DNA from: Agromyces italicus DSM 16388 | GTDB lineage: Bacteria > Actinomycetota > Actinomycetes > Actinomycetales > Microbacteriaceae | Direction: 5' to 3' | DNA: 64,000 bases | NCBI RefSeq assembly: GCF_000421545.1 | Contig: NZ_ATXF01000010.1 | Location: 167,563 to 231,562, forward strand | Shown: positions 20,957-29,229 of the stretch, piece after piece | Layout of the letters: each line of letters begins with the position of its first letter | How positions within the stretch are numbered: the stretch's first letter is position 1 | Program-made: the position numbers and the translations under genes | The notes under the pieces: model-generated | Databases searched by the model: none | What the model saw: the letters and a program-made list of their open reading frames with translations, nothing else | What the model was told of the DNA's origin: nothing

Positions 20957-21628
20957 ATGGACGCGTTCGCGAATCGCAGCGAAGCCGGCGCGGCGCTCGC
21001 CCGGCGGCTCCTCGCCGAACTCGCCGAGTTCGCCGAGTTCGGCACGGCGACGGCGCCGCCGGTCGTGCTCGGGCTTCCGCGCGGCGGCGTGCCCGTGGCC
21101 GCCCCGGTCGCGGCGGCGCTCGGCGCTCCCCTCGATGTGCTCGTGGTGCGCAAGCTCGGCATGCCGGGTCGGCCCGAGCTCGCGATGGGGGCGATCGGCG
21201 AGACCGGTGCCCGGGTGCTCAACGACGACGTCCTCGCGAGCTCCCGCGCCGCCCGCACGGAACTCGCCGCGGTCGAGCGCCGCGAGCGCGCGGAGCTCGA
21301 GGCGCGGGTGACGCGGTTCCGCGGCGGCGGCGAGCCCGTCCCCCTCGCCGGCCGGACCGCCGTGATCGTCGACGACGGCATCGCCACCGGAGCGACGATG
21401 CGGGTGGCGTGTCGGGTGGCGCACGCCCGGGGCGCCGCCCGTCTCATCGTCGCAACCCCGGTCGGTGCACCCGAGAGCCTCGCCGAGATCGCGGCGATGC
21501 CCGAAGTCGACGAGGTGATCTGCCTGCTCGCGCCACCGGGCTTCATGGCCGTCGGCATGCACTACCTCGACTTCCGCCAGACCGAGGACGAGGAGGTCGC
21601 GCGGTTGCTCGCGGCGCGTTCAGGCTGA
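20957..21628 (+). CDS. Phosphoribosyltransferase family protein
   Basis: The 223-residue protein has the type I phosphoribosyltransferase core: LGLPRGGVPVAAPVA near the N-terminus and the PRPP loop TAVIVDDGIATGATM near residue 140, followed by ARLIVATPVGAPES. This resembles the stand-alone PRTase-like proteins often found next to dienelactone hydrolases in Actinobacteria; the nucleobase or other substrate is unknown. The ATG at 20957 has no clear ribosome site. A strong GGAAGGAGG lies near 20915 but precedes an ATG in another frame. The gene is divergent from the VWA gene and its last nine bases overlap the convergent PrmC-like gene. Confidence 0.82.
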   Translation: MDAFANRSEAGAALARRLLAELAEFAEFGTATAPPVVLGLPRGGVPVAAPVAAALGAPLDVLVVRKLGMPGRPELAMGAIGETGARVLNDDVLASSRAARTELAAVERRERAELEARVTRFRGGGEPVPLAGRTAVIVDDGIATGATMRVACRVAHARGAARLIVATPVGAPESLAEIAAMPEVDEVICLLAPPGFMAVGMHYLDFRQTEDEEVARLLAARSG

Positions 21629-22447
21629 GGGGCGCGAGCCGACGACGAGGGTCACATCGTCGCCCTGGACGACGACGGCGTCGAGCCCGCCATCGTGCAG
21701 GAGCGCTGCGGCCGTCTCGGCCTGGCGCTCGCTCGTCTCGATGACGAGGCTGCCGCCGGGCGCCAGCCAGCGAACGGCGGATGCCGCGACCCGGCGGTGC
21801 ACGTCGAGCCCGTCGGCTCCGCCGTCGAGCGCGATGCGCGCCTCGTGGTCGCGCGCCTCGGGCGGCATGAACGCGATCTCACCGCTCGGCACATAGGGGG
21901 CGTTGACGGCGAGCACGTCGACCCGGCCCGCGTACTCCTGCGGCAGGGCGTCGTAGAGATCGCCCTCGAAGACCCGCCCGCCGCGAGGTTCGAGGTTGCG
22001 CCGGGCGGCGCGCACGGCGGCGGGGTCGAGGTCGGCGGCCAGCAGCACGACGGGCGAGGCCGACTCGGCGACGACGGCACCGATCGCGCCGACGCCGCAG
22101 CACAGGTCGACGACGACGGCGGGGCGACCATGGCCCTCGGAGGCCAGCCGCGCGCGGCGGGCGGCCTCGGCGGCGAGTGCCTCGGTGCGGTGACGGGGAA
22201 CGAACGCCCCCGGTTCGACCTCCAGGCGGAGCCCCGCGAACTCGGCCCAGCCGAGCAGCGCCTCGAGCGGTTCGCCCGCGACGCGTCGCGCGACCAGCTC
22301 CTCGACGACGGCGGGGTCGATGCTCGCGCCGACGAGCAGCGCCGCCTCGTCCTCGGCGAAGACGCAGCCCGCGGCGCGCAGGCGGGCGACGAGCGCCTCT
22401 GGCACGGAGGCGTCCGGCGAGACGTCGAAGAGATCCGCGGAGGGCAC
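21620..22447 (-). CDS. PrmC/HemK-like N5-glutamine methyltransferase
   Basis: The 275-residue protein has a small N-terminal domain and a Rossmann-type methyltransferase domain with the SAM motif VVDLCCGVGAIGAV (near 120) and the substrate motif NAPYVPSGE. The latter is a variant of the NPPY that PrmC uses to hold the glutamine side chain. It may methylate glutamine in a release factor or another protein; the NAPY change suggests a paralogue rather than the main PrmC. Starts are possible at 22450, 22447 and further upstream (22525, 22543). I prefer the GTG at 22447 because TACGAT lies six bases before it (leaderless pattern) and the upstream region is the trp leader promoter. Confidence 0.78.
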   Translation of the reverse strand: MPSADLFDVSPDASVPEALVARLRAAGCVFAEDEAALLVGASIDPAVVEELVARRVAGEPLEALLGWAEFAGLRLEVEPGAFVPRHRTEALAAEAARRARLASEGHGRPAVVVDLCCGVGAIGAVVAESASPVVLLAADLDPAAVRAARRNLEPRGGRVFEGDLYDALPQEYAGRVDVLAVNAPYVPSGEIAFMPPEARDHEARIALDGGADGLDVHRRVAASAVRWLAPGGSLVIETSERQAETAAALLHDGGLDAVVVQGDDVTLVVGSRPSA

Positions 22448-22510
22448 CACCGGATCGTAGCGCGACGACGCGACGACGACGGGCGCGTGGCGCCGGCCCA
22501 CGCCATGCCG

Positions 22511-22516
22511 TAGTCT
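22511..22516 (+). promoter_or_regulatory. -10 box for the trp leader transcript
   Basis: TAGTCT lies seven bases before the leader peptide ATG, so the transcript probably starts at or next to that ATG. No good -35 is visible. Confidence 0.5.
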
Positions 22517-22523
22517 CATCGGC

Positions 22524-22562
22524 ATGACCGCGTCGAACCGCAACTGGTGGCCCGCCTCCTAG
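22524..22562 (+). CDS. trpL: Tryptophan leader peptide
   Basis: A 12-codon frame reads MTASNRNWWPAS and stops with TAG. Two adjacent Trp codons preceded by Arg-Asn match leader peptides upstream of actinobacterial anthranilate synthase genes. The frame ends 23 bp before a strong terminator hairpin and precedes the trpE-trpG fusion. Stalling at the Trp-Trp pair when charged tRNA-Trp is scarce should free the downstream RNA to avoid the terminator. There may be no untranslated leader, since the -10 box is only seven bases upstream. Confidence 0.85.
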   Translation: MTASNRNWWPAS

Positions 22563-22607
22563 GCGGCCACGCGTTCCGACGCACGACGACCGCCCGAGGG
22601 CGGTCGT
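22547..22607 (+). promoter_or_regulatory. Transcription attenuator of the trpE-trpG fusion gene
   Basis: Pause hairpin: gtggcccgcct (22547-22557, including the second Trp codon) pairs with aggcggccac (22561-22570) with one bulged base. Terminator: acgaccgcc (22586-22594) pairs exactly with ggcggtcgt (22599-22607), followed by ttcgcattt. An alternative pairing of ggcgg (near 22562) with ccgcc (near 22590) could act as antiterminator. This fits tryptophan-controlled attenuation. Confidence 0.82.
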
Positions 22608-22655
22608 TTCGCATTTCTGCGGAGGGTCCGTCCGAGGGCCCGACCGGAGATGACC

Positions 22656-24521
22656 ATGACGCTGCTTTCCACGTTGCTCGCCGCAGACCAGCCGCCGCCC
22701 TTCGCCGTGATCCGCCGCGAGCACGAGGCGACGCTCGATGTGCTCGTCGGCGAGGTGGTCGATGTGGCGACCCTCGCCGACATCCCCCTCGACGGCGCCG
22801 AAGTACTCGCCCTCGTGCCGTTCCGCCAGGTGCGCGAGCGCGGGTTCGACGCGCTCGACGACGGAGCGCCGCTCCGCTGCCTCGTCGTCCACGAGCGCGA
22901 GTCGCTTCCGGTCGACACGGCGATCGGCCTGCTGCCGGAGCATCCCGTCGTCGTCGACGACCTTGCCGTCGACGTGACCGACGCCGACTATGCGAACGCC
23001 GTGCGGCGCGTCATCGCCGAGGAGATCGGGCGGGGCGAGGGCGCGAACTTCGTGATCCGCCGCGAGTTCACCGGCACGACGAGCGCCCCAGCCGCACACG
23101 CGGTGCTCGCCTGGCTGCGTGCCCTCCTCGAGTTCGAGCGCGGCGCCTTCTGGACGTTCGCCGTCCACACGCCCGGGCTCTCCGCGGCCGGCGCGACGCC
23201 CGAGCGGCACGTCGGTCAGGTCGGCGGCGTGGTCTCGATGAATCCGATCAGCGGCACGTTCCGGCATCTCGACGGGCCGCCCGACGAGTCCGCGCTCGAG
23301 GAGTTCCTCAGCGATGTGAAGGAGCGGGAGGAGCTCGTCATGGTGGTCGACGAGGAACTCAAGATGATGAGCGCGGTCTGCCCCGGCGGCGGCCGCATCC
23401 GCGGCCCGTTCCTGAAGCGGATGTCGCGCCTCACCCACACCGAGTACCTGCTCGAGGGCCGAAGCCGTCTCGACCCTCGCGAAGTGCTGCGCCTCACGAT
23501 GTTCGCACCCACCGTCACCGGCTCGCCGATGGGCAACGCGTGCACCGTGATCGCGCGCCACGAGACGACCCCGCGCGGCTACTACGCGGGCGTGTTCGCC
23601 CGCTTCACCCCGACCGCGTCGGGCTACGACCTCGATGCCCCGATCCTCATCCGCACGGCCTACCTCGACGGCGCCGGCACGGTTCGCGTGCCCGTCGGCG
23701 CGACCCTCGTGCGTCACTCCGATGCCGACGGCGAGGTCGCCGAGACCCACGCGAAGGCGGCCGGGGTGCTCACCGCGATCGGCGCCCTCCCCCGGCAGGA
23801 TGCCTCGCGGCCGACGCGTCCCCGCGGGGTCGACGCCGAGGCATCCGCATCGCACCCGCTGCTCGACGCACGCAACGCGCAGCTCGCCGCCTTCTGGAGT
23901 ACGCCGCAGCCCTCCGCATCGCCGCGCGGTGCCCGCGCCCTCGTCGTCGACGCCGGCGACGACTTCACCACGATGCTCGCGCACCAGTTGCGCCACCTCG
24001 GCCTCGACGCCCGCATCGTGGCGTGGCATGCGGCGCAGACCGCCCCCGACGAGGAGCTCGTCGTCTTCGGCCCGGGCCCGGGCGACCCGCGCGACACCGC
24101 CGATCCGCGCATGGCGCGGCTGCACGAGCTCATCGCCGCCCGACTCGCGCAGGGCGCGCCCATGCTCGCAGTGTGTCTCAGCCATCAGGTGCTCGCCCGG
24201 TTGGCGGGACTCGCGATCGCGCCGCTCACCGCCCCGCAGCAGGGGGTGCAGCGCACGGCCGACATCTTCGGCGAGCGCGCGACGATCGGGTACTACAACA
24301 CCTTCACGGCGTTCGACGCCGGACATCGGGCGACGCCGACTCACGCGTTCGAGATCGCCGCCGACGCCGGCACCGGCGTCGTGCACGCCCTGCGCGGGCC
24401 GGGGGTGGCCTCGGTGCAGGGCCACCTCGAGTCGGTGCTCTCGGTCGACGGGCTCGCGACGCTCGAGCTGCTCGTCGACGGCGTGCTCGGGGCTACGACT
24501 CGGATCGGAGGTGCAGCCTGA
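22656..24521 (+). CDS. Fused anthranilate synthase (TrpE-TrpG, PhzE-like)
   Basis: The 621-residue protein joins a chorismate-binding TrpE-type domain (about 1-400; EELKMMSAVCPGGGRIRGP, LTHTEYLLEGRS, TGSPMGNAC) to a class I glutamine amidotransferase (about 435-620; VVFGPGPGDPRD, nucleophile in AVCLSHQV, HLESVLS for the His/Glu pair). CLSHQ instead of CLGHQ, and the single-chain layout, are those of PhzE-like enzymes, which make anthranilate or 2-amino-2-deoxyisochorismate from chorismate and glutamine. The Trp leader and attenuator upstream favour anthranilate. I use the ATG at 22656 because GGAG lies six bases upstream; an ATG at 22650 abuts it. No other trp or phenazine gene is nearby. The 3' end overlaps the convergent deazaflavin gene by 29 bp. 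Confidence 0.9.
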   Translation: MTLLSTLLAADQPPPFAVIRREHEATLDVLVGEVVDVATLADIPLDGAEVLALVPFRQVRERGFDALDDGAPLRCLVVHERESLPVDTAIGLLPEHPVVVDDLAVDVTDADYANAVRRVIAEEIGRGEGANFVIRREFTGTTSAPAAHAVLAWLRALLEFERGAFWTFAVHTPGLSAAGATPERHVGQVGGVVSMNPISGTFRHLDGPPDESALEEFLSDVKEREELVMVVDEELKMMSAVCPGGGRIRGPFLKRMSRLTHTEYLLEGRSRLDPREVLRLTMFAPTVTGSPMGNACTVIARHETTPRGYYAGVFARFTPTASGYDLDAPILIRTAYLDGAGTVRVPVGATLVRHSDADGEVAETHAKAAGVLTAIGALPRQDASRPTRPRGVDAEASASHPLLDARNAQLAAFWSTPQPSASPRGARALVVDAGDDFTTMLAHQLRHLGLDARIVAWHAAQTAPDEELVVFGPGPGDPRDTADPRMARLHELIAARLAQGAPMLAVCLSHQVLARLAGLAIAPLTAPQQGVQRTADIFGERATIGYYNTFTAFDAGHRATPTHAFEIAADAGTGVVHALRGPGVASVQGHLESVLSVDGLATLELLVDGVLGATTRIGGAA

Positions 24522-24945
24522 CCATCGGGATCTTGGGGTCGGGCTCGCCGGTCGCATCGACGATCGCACGGTGCAGGACCGCCCAGGCCTTCGGGCGATC
24601 GCGGATGTAGCGCTCGAGCATCGCCCGGCTCTCTGCAGCGTCGAGCAGTTCTGCGCGCGCCGGCACCCTGCGCCGCCAGCCGATGCTCACCCCGCAGCGA
24701 GGCTCTGCCCGGAGGTTTCGGTACCACTGCGCGGTCGGGCCGAATCCCGAGGCGACGACGATGCGATCGGCGGACTCGCGCTCGGCCGCCTCGATCACGA
24801 CGTACCGGCGTTCGCCGCTCGAGCGCCCACGATGCTCGAGCAGGAGCATCCGGCCGAAGAACAGGAACCCGAATCCTGCCTTGAACAGCGGGATCGGCAG
24901 TCGCACCGCCCATCTGGTGGTGAGGAACTTCGCTCCGAGGTCCAT
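24493..24945 (-). CDS. Deazaflavin (F420)-dependent nitroreductase family protein
   Basis: The 150-residue protein shows the split-barrel pattern of the Ddn/DUF385 group: LLLEHRGRSSGERRYVVIEA, then a VVASGFGPTAQWYRNLRAEP segment that in this family borders the deazaflavin site. Such enzymes reduce diverse substrates with F420H2. The ATG at 24945 has AAGGAG six bases upstream; the in-frame ATG at 24951 touches that site. Its stop lies inside the 3' end of the trpE-trpG gene on the opposite strand. Substrate unknown. About 180 bp upstream, to 25128, I see no gene. Confidence 0.85.
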   Translation of the reverse strand: MDLGAKFLTTRWAVRLPIPLFKAGFGFLFFGRMLLLEHRGRSSGERRYVVIEAAERESADRIVVASGFGPTAQWYRNLRAEPRCGVSIGWRRRVPARAELLDAAESRAMLERYIRDRPKAWAVLHRAIVDATGEPDPKIPMVRLHLRSES

Positions 24946-25128
24946 CGGCATCTCCTTCGAGATCGAGTCGAGGTCAGCCGAGCTCGCTGCGCGCGTGCAG
25001 CTGCTCGCCGCCGGCGAGGTCGCCGCCGCTTCCGCGCATCGCGAGCCCGAGCCGCTCGGGCCGCCTCGGTCGCCGAGTCCGAGCCCCACGGCGTCGCTCG
25101 GTGCCGAGCAGATGCGGGGCACGGCCGG

Positions 25129-25725
25129 TCACGGGACGGCTCGCAGGGTTCGCGCCGCCCGCCACTCCTCGGCCAGGATCGCGTAGCTGTACCCGTCGAC
25201 CCAGCCGAGCTCGGCGTGCCACGAGTCGCGCACGCCGTGCTGCTCGCGGCGCATGCCGAGTTTCTCCATGACGCGCCACGACGCGACGTTGTCGGCGTAG
25301 CAGCCCGCGGTGACCCGGTGCACGCCGAGTTCGCCGAAGGCGAGGTCGAGGAGAGCCCGGGCGATGTCGGTCGCGTAGCCGTGACCGGCGTGGGCGGGTG
25401 CGACGCCGTAGCCGATGCCGGCCTCGGCGCCCACGTAGTTCGCGGGGTCGCCGTGGGTCTGCCCCATCGCATCGCTCAACCAGAGCGAACCGGTGCCGAC
25501 GACCTCGTCGCCCAGCACCGCGATCGCGGAGTGGTCGAGCGGATCGCCGATGCCGTCGAGCCAGGTCGTCGTGAACGCCTCGGGCTCGACGACGGTGCGC
25601 AGCAGCCATCGCGTCACCTCGGGGCGGTTGCGCCAGAGGAGCACCTCGTCGAGCAGCTCGCGCGTCGGCAGCCGGAGTTCGAGCGGGCCGGCAGGGCGGG
25701 GCCACATCACCTCGGAAGTCGTCAT
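25129..25725 (-). CDS. GNAT family N-acetyltransferase
   Basis: The 198-residue protein has the GNAT acetyl-CoA-binding region, here EAGIGYGVAPAHAGHGYATDIARALL (read as two short motifs, GYGVAPAHAGHGYAT and DIARALLDLAF), followed by the VTAGCYADNVASWRVMEKLG stretch of RimJ-like enzymes that acetylate protein N-termini or small amines. The acceptor is unknown. The start could be the ATG at 25725 or an adjacent GTG at 25728. It ends 183 bp before the deazaflavin gene on the same strand and begins 25 bp from the end of the glycosylase gene upstream, so the latter may be co-transcribed. Confidence 0.85.
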   Translation of the reverse strand: MTTSEVMWPRPAGPLELRLPTRELLDEVLLWRNRPEVTRWLLRTVVEPEAFTTTWLDGIGDPLDHSAIAVLGDEVVGTGSLWLSDAMGQTHGDPANYVGAEAGIGYGVAPAHAGHGYATDIARALLDLAFGELGVHRVTAGCYADNVASWRVMEKLGMRREQHGVRDSWHAELGWVDGYSYAILAEEWRAARTLRAVP

Positions 25726-25750
25726 CACCCCAGCTTCGCAGCCGGCACCG

Positions 25751-26611
25751 TCATTTCACGAGTCGGGAGCGCACGCGGTCGGCGAGCGGCTTGCCGCCGG
25801 TCTGGCAGCCCGGGCAGTACTGGAAGGTCGAATCGGCGAAGATCACCTGTCTGACGGTGTCGCCGCACACGTCGCAGGTCTCACCCGTTCGCCCGTGCAC
25901 GCGCATCGCGCGACGCTTGGCGTCCTTCAGCTCGGCGGGCGGGCGACCGGATGCCACGGCGACCGCCTCGGCGAGGGTGTCGCGCATGGCGCGGTAGAGC
26001 TGATCGAGCTGTTCGGGCGTGAGCTTCGCGGCGAGGAGGTACGGCGAGAGCCTGGCCGCGTGCAGGATCTCGTCGGAGTAGGCGTTGCCGATTCCGGCGA
26101 ACACCGATTGGTCGCGCAGGAGACCCTTGATCTGCGTTCGGCGGCCGTCGAGGATGCCGGAGAAGTCGTCGAGTGTGAAGCCGGGAGCCGTCGGGTCGGG
26201 GCCGAGCCGCGCGATGCCGGGCACCTCGTCGGGACTCCGCACGACGTACACGGCGAGCGACTTCTTCGTGCCCGCCTCGGTGAGGTCGAAGCCCGAGGCG
26301 TCGTCGAGCCTCACCCGAAGCGCGAGCGGCGAGCGGCCGGGCTTCACCGGGGTCGCCGGCACCTCGTCGTACCAGCGGAGCCAGCCCGCCCGGGCGAGGT
26401 GGAAGACGAGATGGAGCCCCGCCGATTCGACGTCGACGAACTTGCCGTGGCGGCGCACGCCCTCGATGCGGGCGCCGTCGAGCGCCGAGAGCGGCGGGTC
26501 GAAGGTCTTCATCGCCGCGATCGCCGCGACCCTGAGCGAGGCGAAGGCGTGGCCGGTCGCCCGCTCGTCGAGGAACGCGGCGAGCGCCTGCACTTCGGGA
26601 AGCTCGGGCAC
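25751..26611 (-). CDS. Fpg/Nei family DNA glycosylase (copy 1)
   Basis: This is a base-excision repair glycosylase/AP lyase. The catalytic Pro2-Glu3 is in MPELPEVQAL and a helix-two-turn-helix follows with GIGNAYSDEILHAARLSPY near residue 180. A C-terminal zinc finger has CDVCG and YCPGCQ. The 286 residues are normal. The finger arginine of classical Fpg, just before the TFYC turn, is absent here (ADSTFQYCPG), which often marks Nei-like or divergent members. Damage specificity is therefore uncertain. A related gene lies at 32249-33118, about 6 kb away. Confidence 0.93.
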   Translation of the reverse strand: MPELPEVQALAAFLDERATGHAFASLRVAAIAAMKTFDPPLSALDGARIEGVRRHGKFVDVESAGLHLVFHLARAGWLRWYDEVPATPVKPGRSPLALRVRLDDASGFDLTEAGTKKSLAVYVVRSPDEVPGIARLGPDPTAPGFTLDDFSGILDGRRTQIKGLLRDQSVFAGIGNAYSDEILHAARLSPYLLAAKLTPEQLDQLYRAMRDTLAEAVAVASGRPPAELKDAKRRAMRVHGRTGETCDVCGDTVRQVIFADSTFQYCPGCQTGGKPLADRVRSRLVK

Positions 26612-26645
26612 AGTGGCATCCTGTCACCGACCGCCGACGAACGCA

Positions 26646-26673
26646 CGCGCCGGGTGCCACCGCACCCGGCGCG
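26646..26673 (-). terminator. Terminator of the sigma factor operon
   Basis: cgcgccgggtgc pairs exactly with gcacccggcgcg (12-bp stem, four-base loop), 26 bp downstream of the stop of the 26699-28129 gene on the minus strand. No T-tract. Confidence 0.7.
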
Positions 26674-26698
26674 AGCGCCCGCGCTGCTCGGCGATGCT

Positions 26699-28129
26699 CT
26701 ACTCGGCCGAGAAGTCGAGCGCCTCGTCGGCCACCGCGATGACCGACCAGGTTCCGCCGTCGGCGTCCGTGAACTCGTACGCCGGCACGACGAGCACGCT
26801 GCCGTCGGGCTGCCACTGGGTGGTGAGGCCGAGCCGCGCGTCGACGATCACGACCTCGTTGACGGGCCACGACACGGCGACTCCGTCACCGGGCGTGGCC
26901 GGCGGCGCGGTCGGCGGCACCCACTCCTCGGCGACGACGTCGCCCTCGCGGGCGGCGATCGGCATCGCCGTCATCTGGGCGCCGAAGCGGATGTCGGAGA
27001 GCCGTTCGAAGGCCGCCTGCTCGCTCACGATCGGGTAGTCGCCGATCGCGACGATCGTCGCGAGCGAACCCGAAGCGCTGACGACGCCCTCTTCGGAGAG
27101 CTCCATCGACCAGGCCTGATCGAGCCGCTGGCCGTCGACGACCGGCCAAGCCTGGGCGTACCGCGTCGGCGAGTCCTCCCACGTCTCCGAGGAGTACTCG
27201 AACGCGGCGGGGTCGGCTCCCGAGGCCGCGACGAGCGAGCGCAGGGCGTCGATCGCAGCGGCCTCGCCCGGTGCGGTGCCGGTCGGTTCGCACGGGTCGA
27301 CGGGTGCGATGGGCTCGGAGCTCTCGGTCGTCTCCCCCGCGAACGGCACGGCACCGCAGTTCCACGGGCTCACGAGCGGGTCGTTGAACCAGAATGCGAG
27401 CGTGCCGTCGAGGCCGACCGAGAGCATCGGCCCGGTGCCGTCGGGCGGGCCGACGATCCAGCTGCCGTCGCGCAGCTCGACCTCGCCCTCGACGCCGAGC
27501 TCTGCGGCGAGCGCGGCGACGCGCAGGGCGGCACCGTCTTCACCCGAATCGTAGGCGTAGCCGGCGGCCGCCCCCGCTTCGCCGGAGAGGCCAGAGGCGC
27601 TGAAGACGTTGCGCCCCCACCCGTACGGGTACATCGAGTCGGCCGTACCGCCCATCATCTCCTCGTCGGCTCCGGTGGCCGATTCGGGCGTACCGGCACC
27701 GTCGGAGACGCCGGTCGACGTGCCGTCCGCACCTTGGAGAGAGATCGGCGGGGCGGCGGTCGACGCGAGATTCGCCGAACTCGTCGCGCCGCCGAGCCAG
27801 AAGCCGGCAGCGCCGACGATCGCGACCGAGGCCGCGGCCGCCGCGATCGGCAGCCACCTCGGCCGGCGCCGTTCGCGCTCGGCACCGAGGTCGGTCACCT
27901 GCGCCGACCCGTCCGCCGCGGATGCGGCCGCCGAGGGCGTCGGCGCGGAGGCGGAGCGATCTGCCTCCTCGCCTGCCGCCATTGCGCGAGCCACCGTCTC
28001 CTCGGCGAAGCCGACGTTCGGCTCGACGCCTGCCGCCGGGTCGGCTGCGCGCAGCAGTGCGACCGGGTCGGTATCGTCGGACGGGTTCCGCCCCTGCGCG
28101 GTCTCGTCGTGGTCGTGGTCGCGGTTCAT
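26699..28129 (-). CDS. Membrane protein, probable partner of the ECF sigma factor
   Basis: The 476-residue protein has a charged cytoplasmic N-terminus (about 90 residues, His/Asp-rich at the very start). One transmembrane segment follows (WLPIAAAAASVAIVGAAGFW, about 92-111), then a long extracytoplasmic region with two Cys (SPWNCGAVP, VDPCEPTG). This topology, and its place 100 bp downstream of a sigma factor gene on the same strand, suggest an anti-sigma or signal-sensing partner. I see no zinc-binding anti-sigma motif (HxxxCxxC), so the role is inferred. The ATG at 28129 has GGAGG eight bases upstream; an upstream ATG at 28144 has none. Confidence 0.72.
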   Translation of the reverse strand: MNRDHDHDETAQGRNPSDDTDPVALLRAADPAAGVEPNVGFAEETVARAMAAGEEADRSASAPTPSAAASAADGSAQVTDLGAERERRRPRWLPIAAAAASVAIVGAAGFWLGGATSSANLASTAAPPISLQGADGTSTGVSDGAGTPESATGADEEMMGGTADSMYPYGWGRNVFSASGLSGEAGAAAGYAYDSGEDGAALRVAALAAELGVEGEVELRDGSWIVGPPDGTGPMLSVGLDGTLAFWFNDPLVSPWNCGAVPFAGETTESSEPIAPVDPCEPTGTAPGEAAAIDALRSLVAASGADPAAFEYSSETWEDSPTRYAQAWPVVDGQRLDQAWSMELSEEGVVSASGSLATIVAIGDYPIVSEQAAFERLSDIRFGAQMTAMPIAAREGDVVAEEWVPPTAPPATPGDGVAVSWPVNEVVIVDARLGLTTQWQPDGSVLVVPAYEFTDADGGTWSVIAVADEALDFSAE

Positions 28130-28229
28130 CTCGATCGCCTCCATGGGTGCTGTGTCGACGCGTGCTCCTGAACTGGATGTGTCCGAGACATCCGGAATCT
28201 TGCAGCGTCGAATCGTGCGGTGCCGGGGC

Positions 28230-28757
28230 TCAGAACGTGAGCCGCTCGCCCCACGCCTCGCGCAGCCGCTTGCGCGCGCGGGAGAGCGCCGCGTCGGCAC
28301 CCGAGCGCGAGATGCCGAGCACCGCCGCGAGTTCGGCGCCGTCGAGGCCCTCCCAGGCGTGCAGCAGCAGGATGCGCCGGTCGCGTTCGCCGACGCTCTC
28401 GAGCGCGCCGCGGAGTTCGGCGTCGAACAGCGCGCTGAGTTCGGGGTCGTCGGAGACGCGCGCGGCCCCCGACTCGGGGACCTCGTCGACCGGGAGATCG
28501 ACGTGCTTGCGCCGGTGATTGGCGAGGATGAAACCGGCGGTCCGGTAGAGCCACGGCAGGACGGCGTCGCGGGGCACGTCGTCGCGGCGCCGCCACGCGG
28601 TCGTGAAGACCTCTGCGGCGAGGTCTTCGGCGTCCTGCCGGGGACCGCGCCTGGCGAAGTAGCGCACCAGGGCGCGGGCGTGCTCGCGGACGACCTCGGT
28701 GAACCAGGCGGACTCCGCGGGGTCCCCGCCTCCGGGCTCGTCGGGGGGCGCGATCAT
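28230..28757 (-). CDS. ECF-type RNA polymerase sigma factor
   Basis: The 175-residue protein has a region 2 helix set (ARALVRYFARRGPRQDAEDL, then AAEVFTTAWRRRDDVP and LPWLYRTAGFILANHRR), a short linker, and region 4 with a helix-turn-helix (ELAAVLGISRSGADAALSRA). It would direct RNA polymerase to stress-type promoters. The ATG at 28757 has GAGGGGG five bases upstream; a GTG at 28775 is the alternative. The downstream gene is a single-pass membrane protein, so the pair resembles an ECF sigma/membrane regulator unit. Target promoters cannot be named. Confidence 0.88.
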   Translation of the reverse strand: MIAPPDEPGGGDPAESAWFTEVVREHARALVRYFARRGPRQDAEDLAAEVFTTAWRRRDDVPRDAVLPWLYRTAGFILANHRRKHVDLPVDEVPESGAARVSDDPELSALFDAELRGALESVGERDRRILLLHAWEGLDGAELAAVLGISRSGADAALSRARKRLREAWGERLTF

Positions 28758-28888
28758 CGCCACCCCCTCGCTCACGTCGTCGTCGGCGGCGGCCCTGGCA
28801 CTCGCGATCCTCACGCACTGACTGTGTCGCCGGTGCCGTGAGTCTTGCACGGGTCGGCGAAGATCGGCGCGAACGCCACGAGAAGGGC

Positions 28889-28918
28889 GGATGCCACGGG
28901 GGCGACCCCGTGGCATCC
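28889..28918 (-). terminator. Terminator of the CsbD-DUF6458 pair
   Basis: ggatgccacgggg (28889-28901) pairs exactly with ccccgtggcatcc (28906-28918) around a four-base loop, 17 bp after the DUF6458 stop on the minus strand. Both arms contain the GGATGCC word over-represented in this window. Confidence 0.8.
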
Positions 28919-28935
28919 ACCCTGTCCCCCCGGCG

Positions 28936-29193
28936 TCACACCTCGGGTGGTGGGACGCGATCCTCGGTTCGCGTGACGCGCTCTCCCGCGACGGGGTCGG
29001 CGACCGCACGGGTCGCCGAGACGCTCCGCCGGCGGCGCACCGCGAACACGATGCCGAGGATCGTGACGACCGCCCCCGCGATCATCAGGATCATGCCGAC
29101 GAGATCGAGGTCGATCCAGTCGACCGTGACGTTCAGGGCGTAGCTGAGAACGGCCCCGACGGCCACGAGCAGGATTCCGAACCCGATGCTCAT
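28936..29193 (-). CDS. DUF6458-type small membrane protein
   Basis: The 85-residue protein has two hydrophobic segments, MSIGFGILLVAVGAVLSYAL and VGMILMIAGAVVTILGIVFA, separated by VTVDWIDLDL, followed by a basic then Pro/Glu tail. This is the pattern of DUF6458 proteins common in Actinobacteria; function unknown. GGAAGGAG lies before the ATG. It follows the CsbD-like gene by 36 bp on the same strand, and a perfect hairpin terminates the pair, so both probably belong to one stress-related unit. Confidence 0.82.
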   Translation of the reverse strand: MSIGFGILLVAVGAVLSYALNVTVDWIDLDLVGMILMIAGAVVTILGIVFAVRRRRSVSATRAVADPVAGERVTRTEDRVPPPEV

Positions 29194-29229
29194 GATGACT
29201 CCTTCCGCAATCGGTCGGGGTGCAGGCGA

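Noticed and set aside
18190..21744. Plus-strand open frame of 1184 codons from the MFS gene through the VWA gene
   Set aside because: It runs in another frame of the MFS gene, antisense to the VWA gene and straight through the strong terminator at 18958-18997; composition is low-complexity.
28175..28193. ggatgt/acatcc hairpin between the sigma factor and its partner
   Set aside because: Six-bp stem with seven-base loop is weak and common in high-GC DNA; no clear function.
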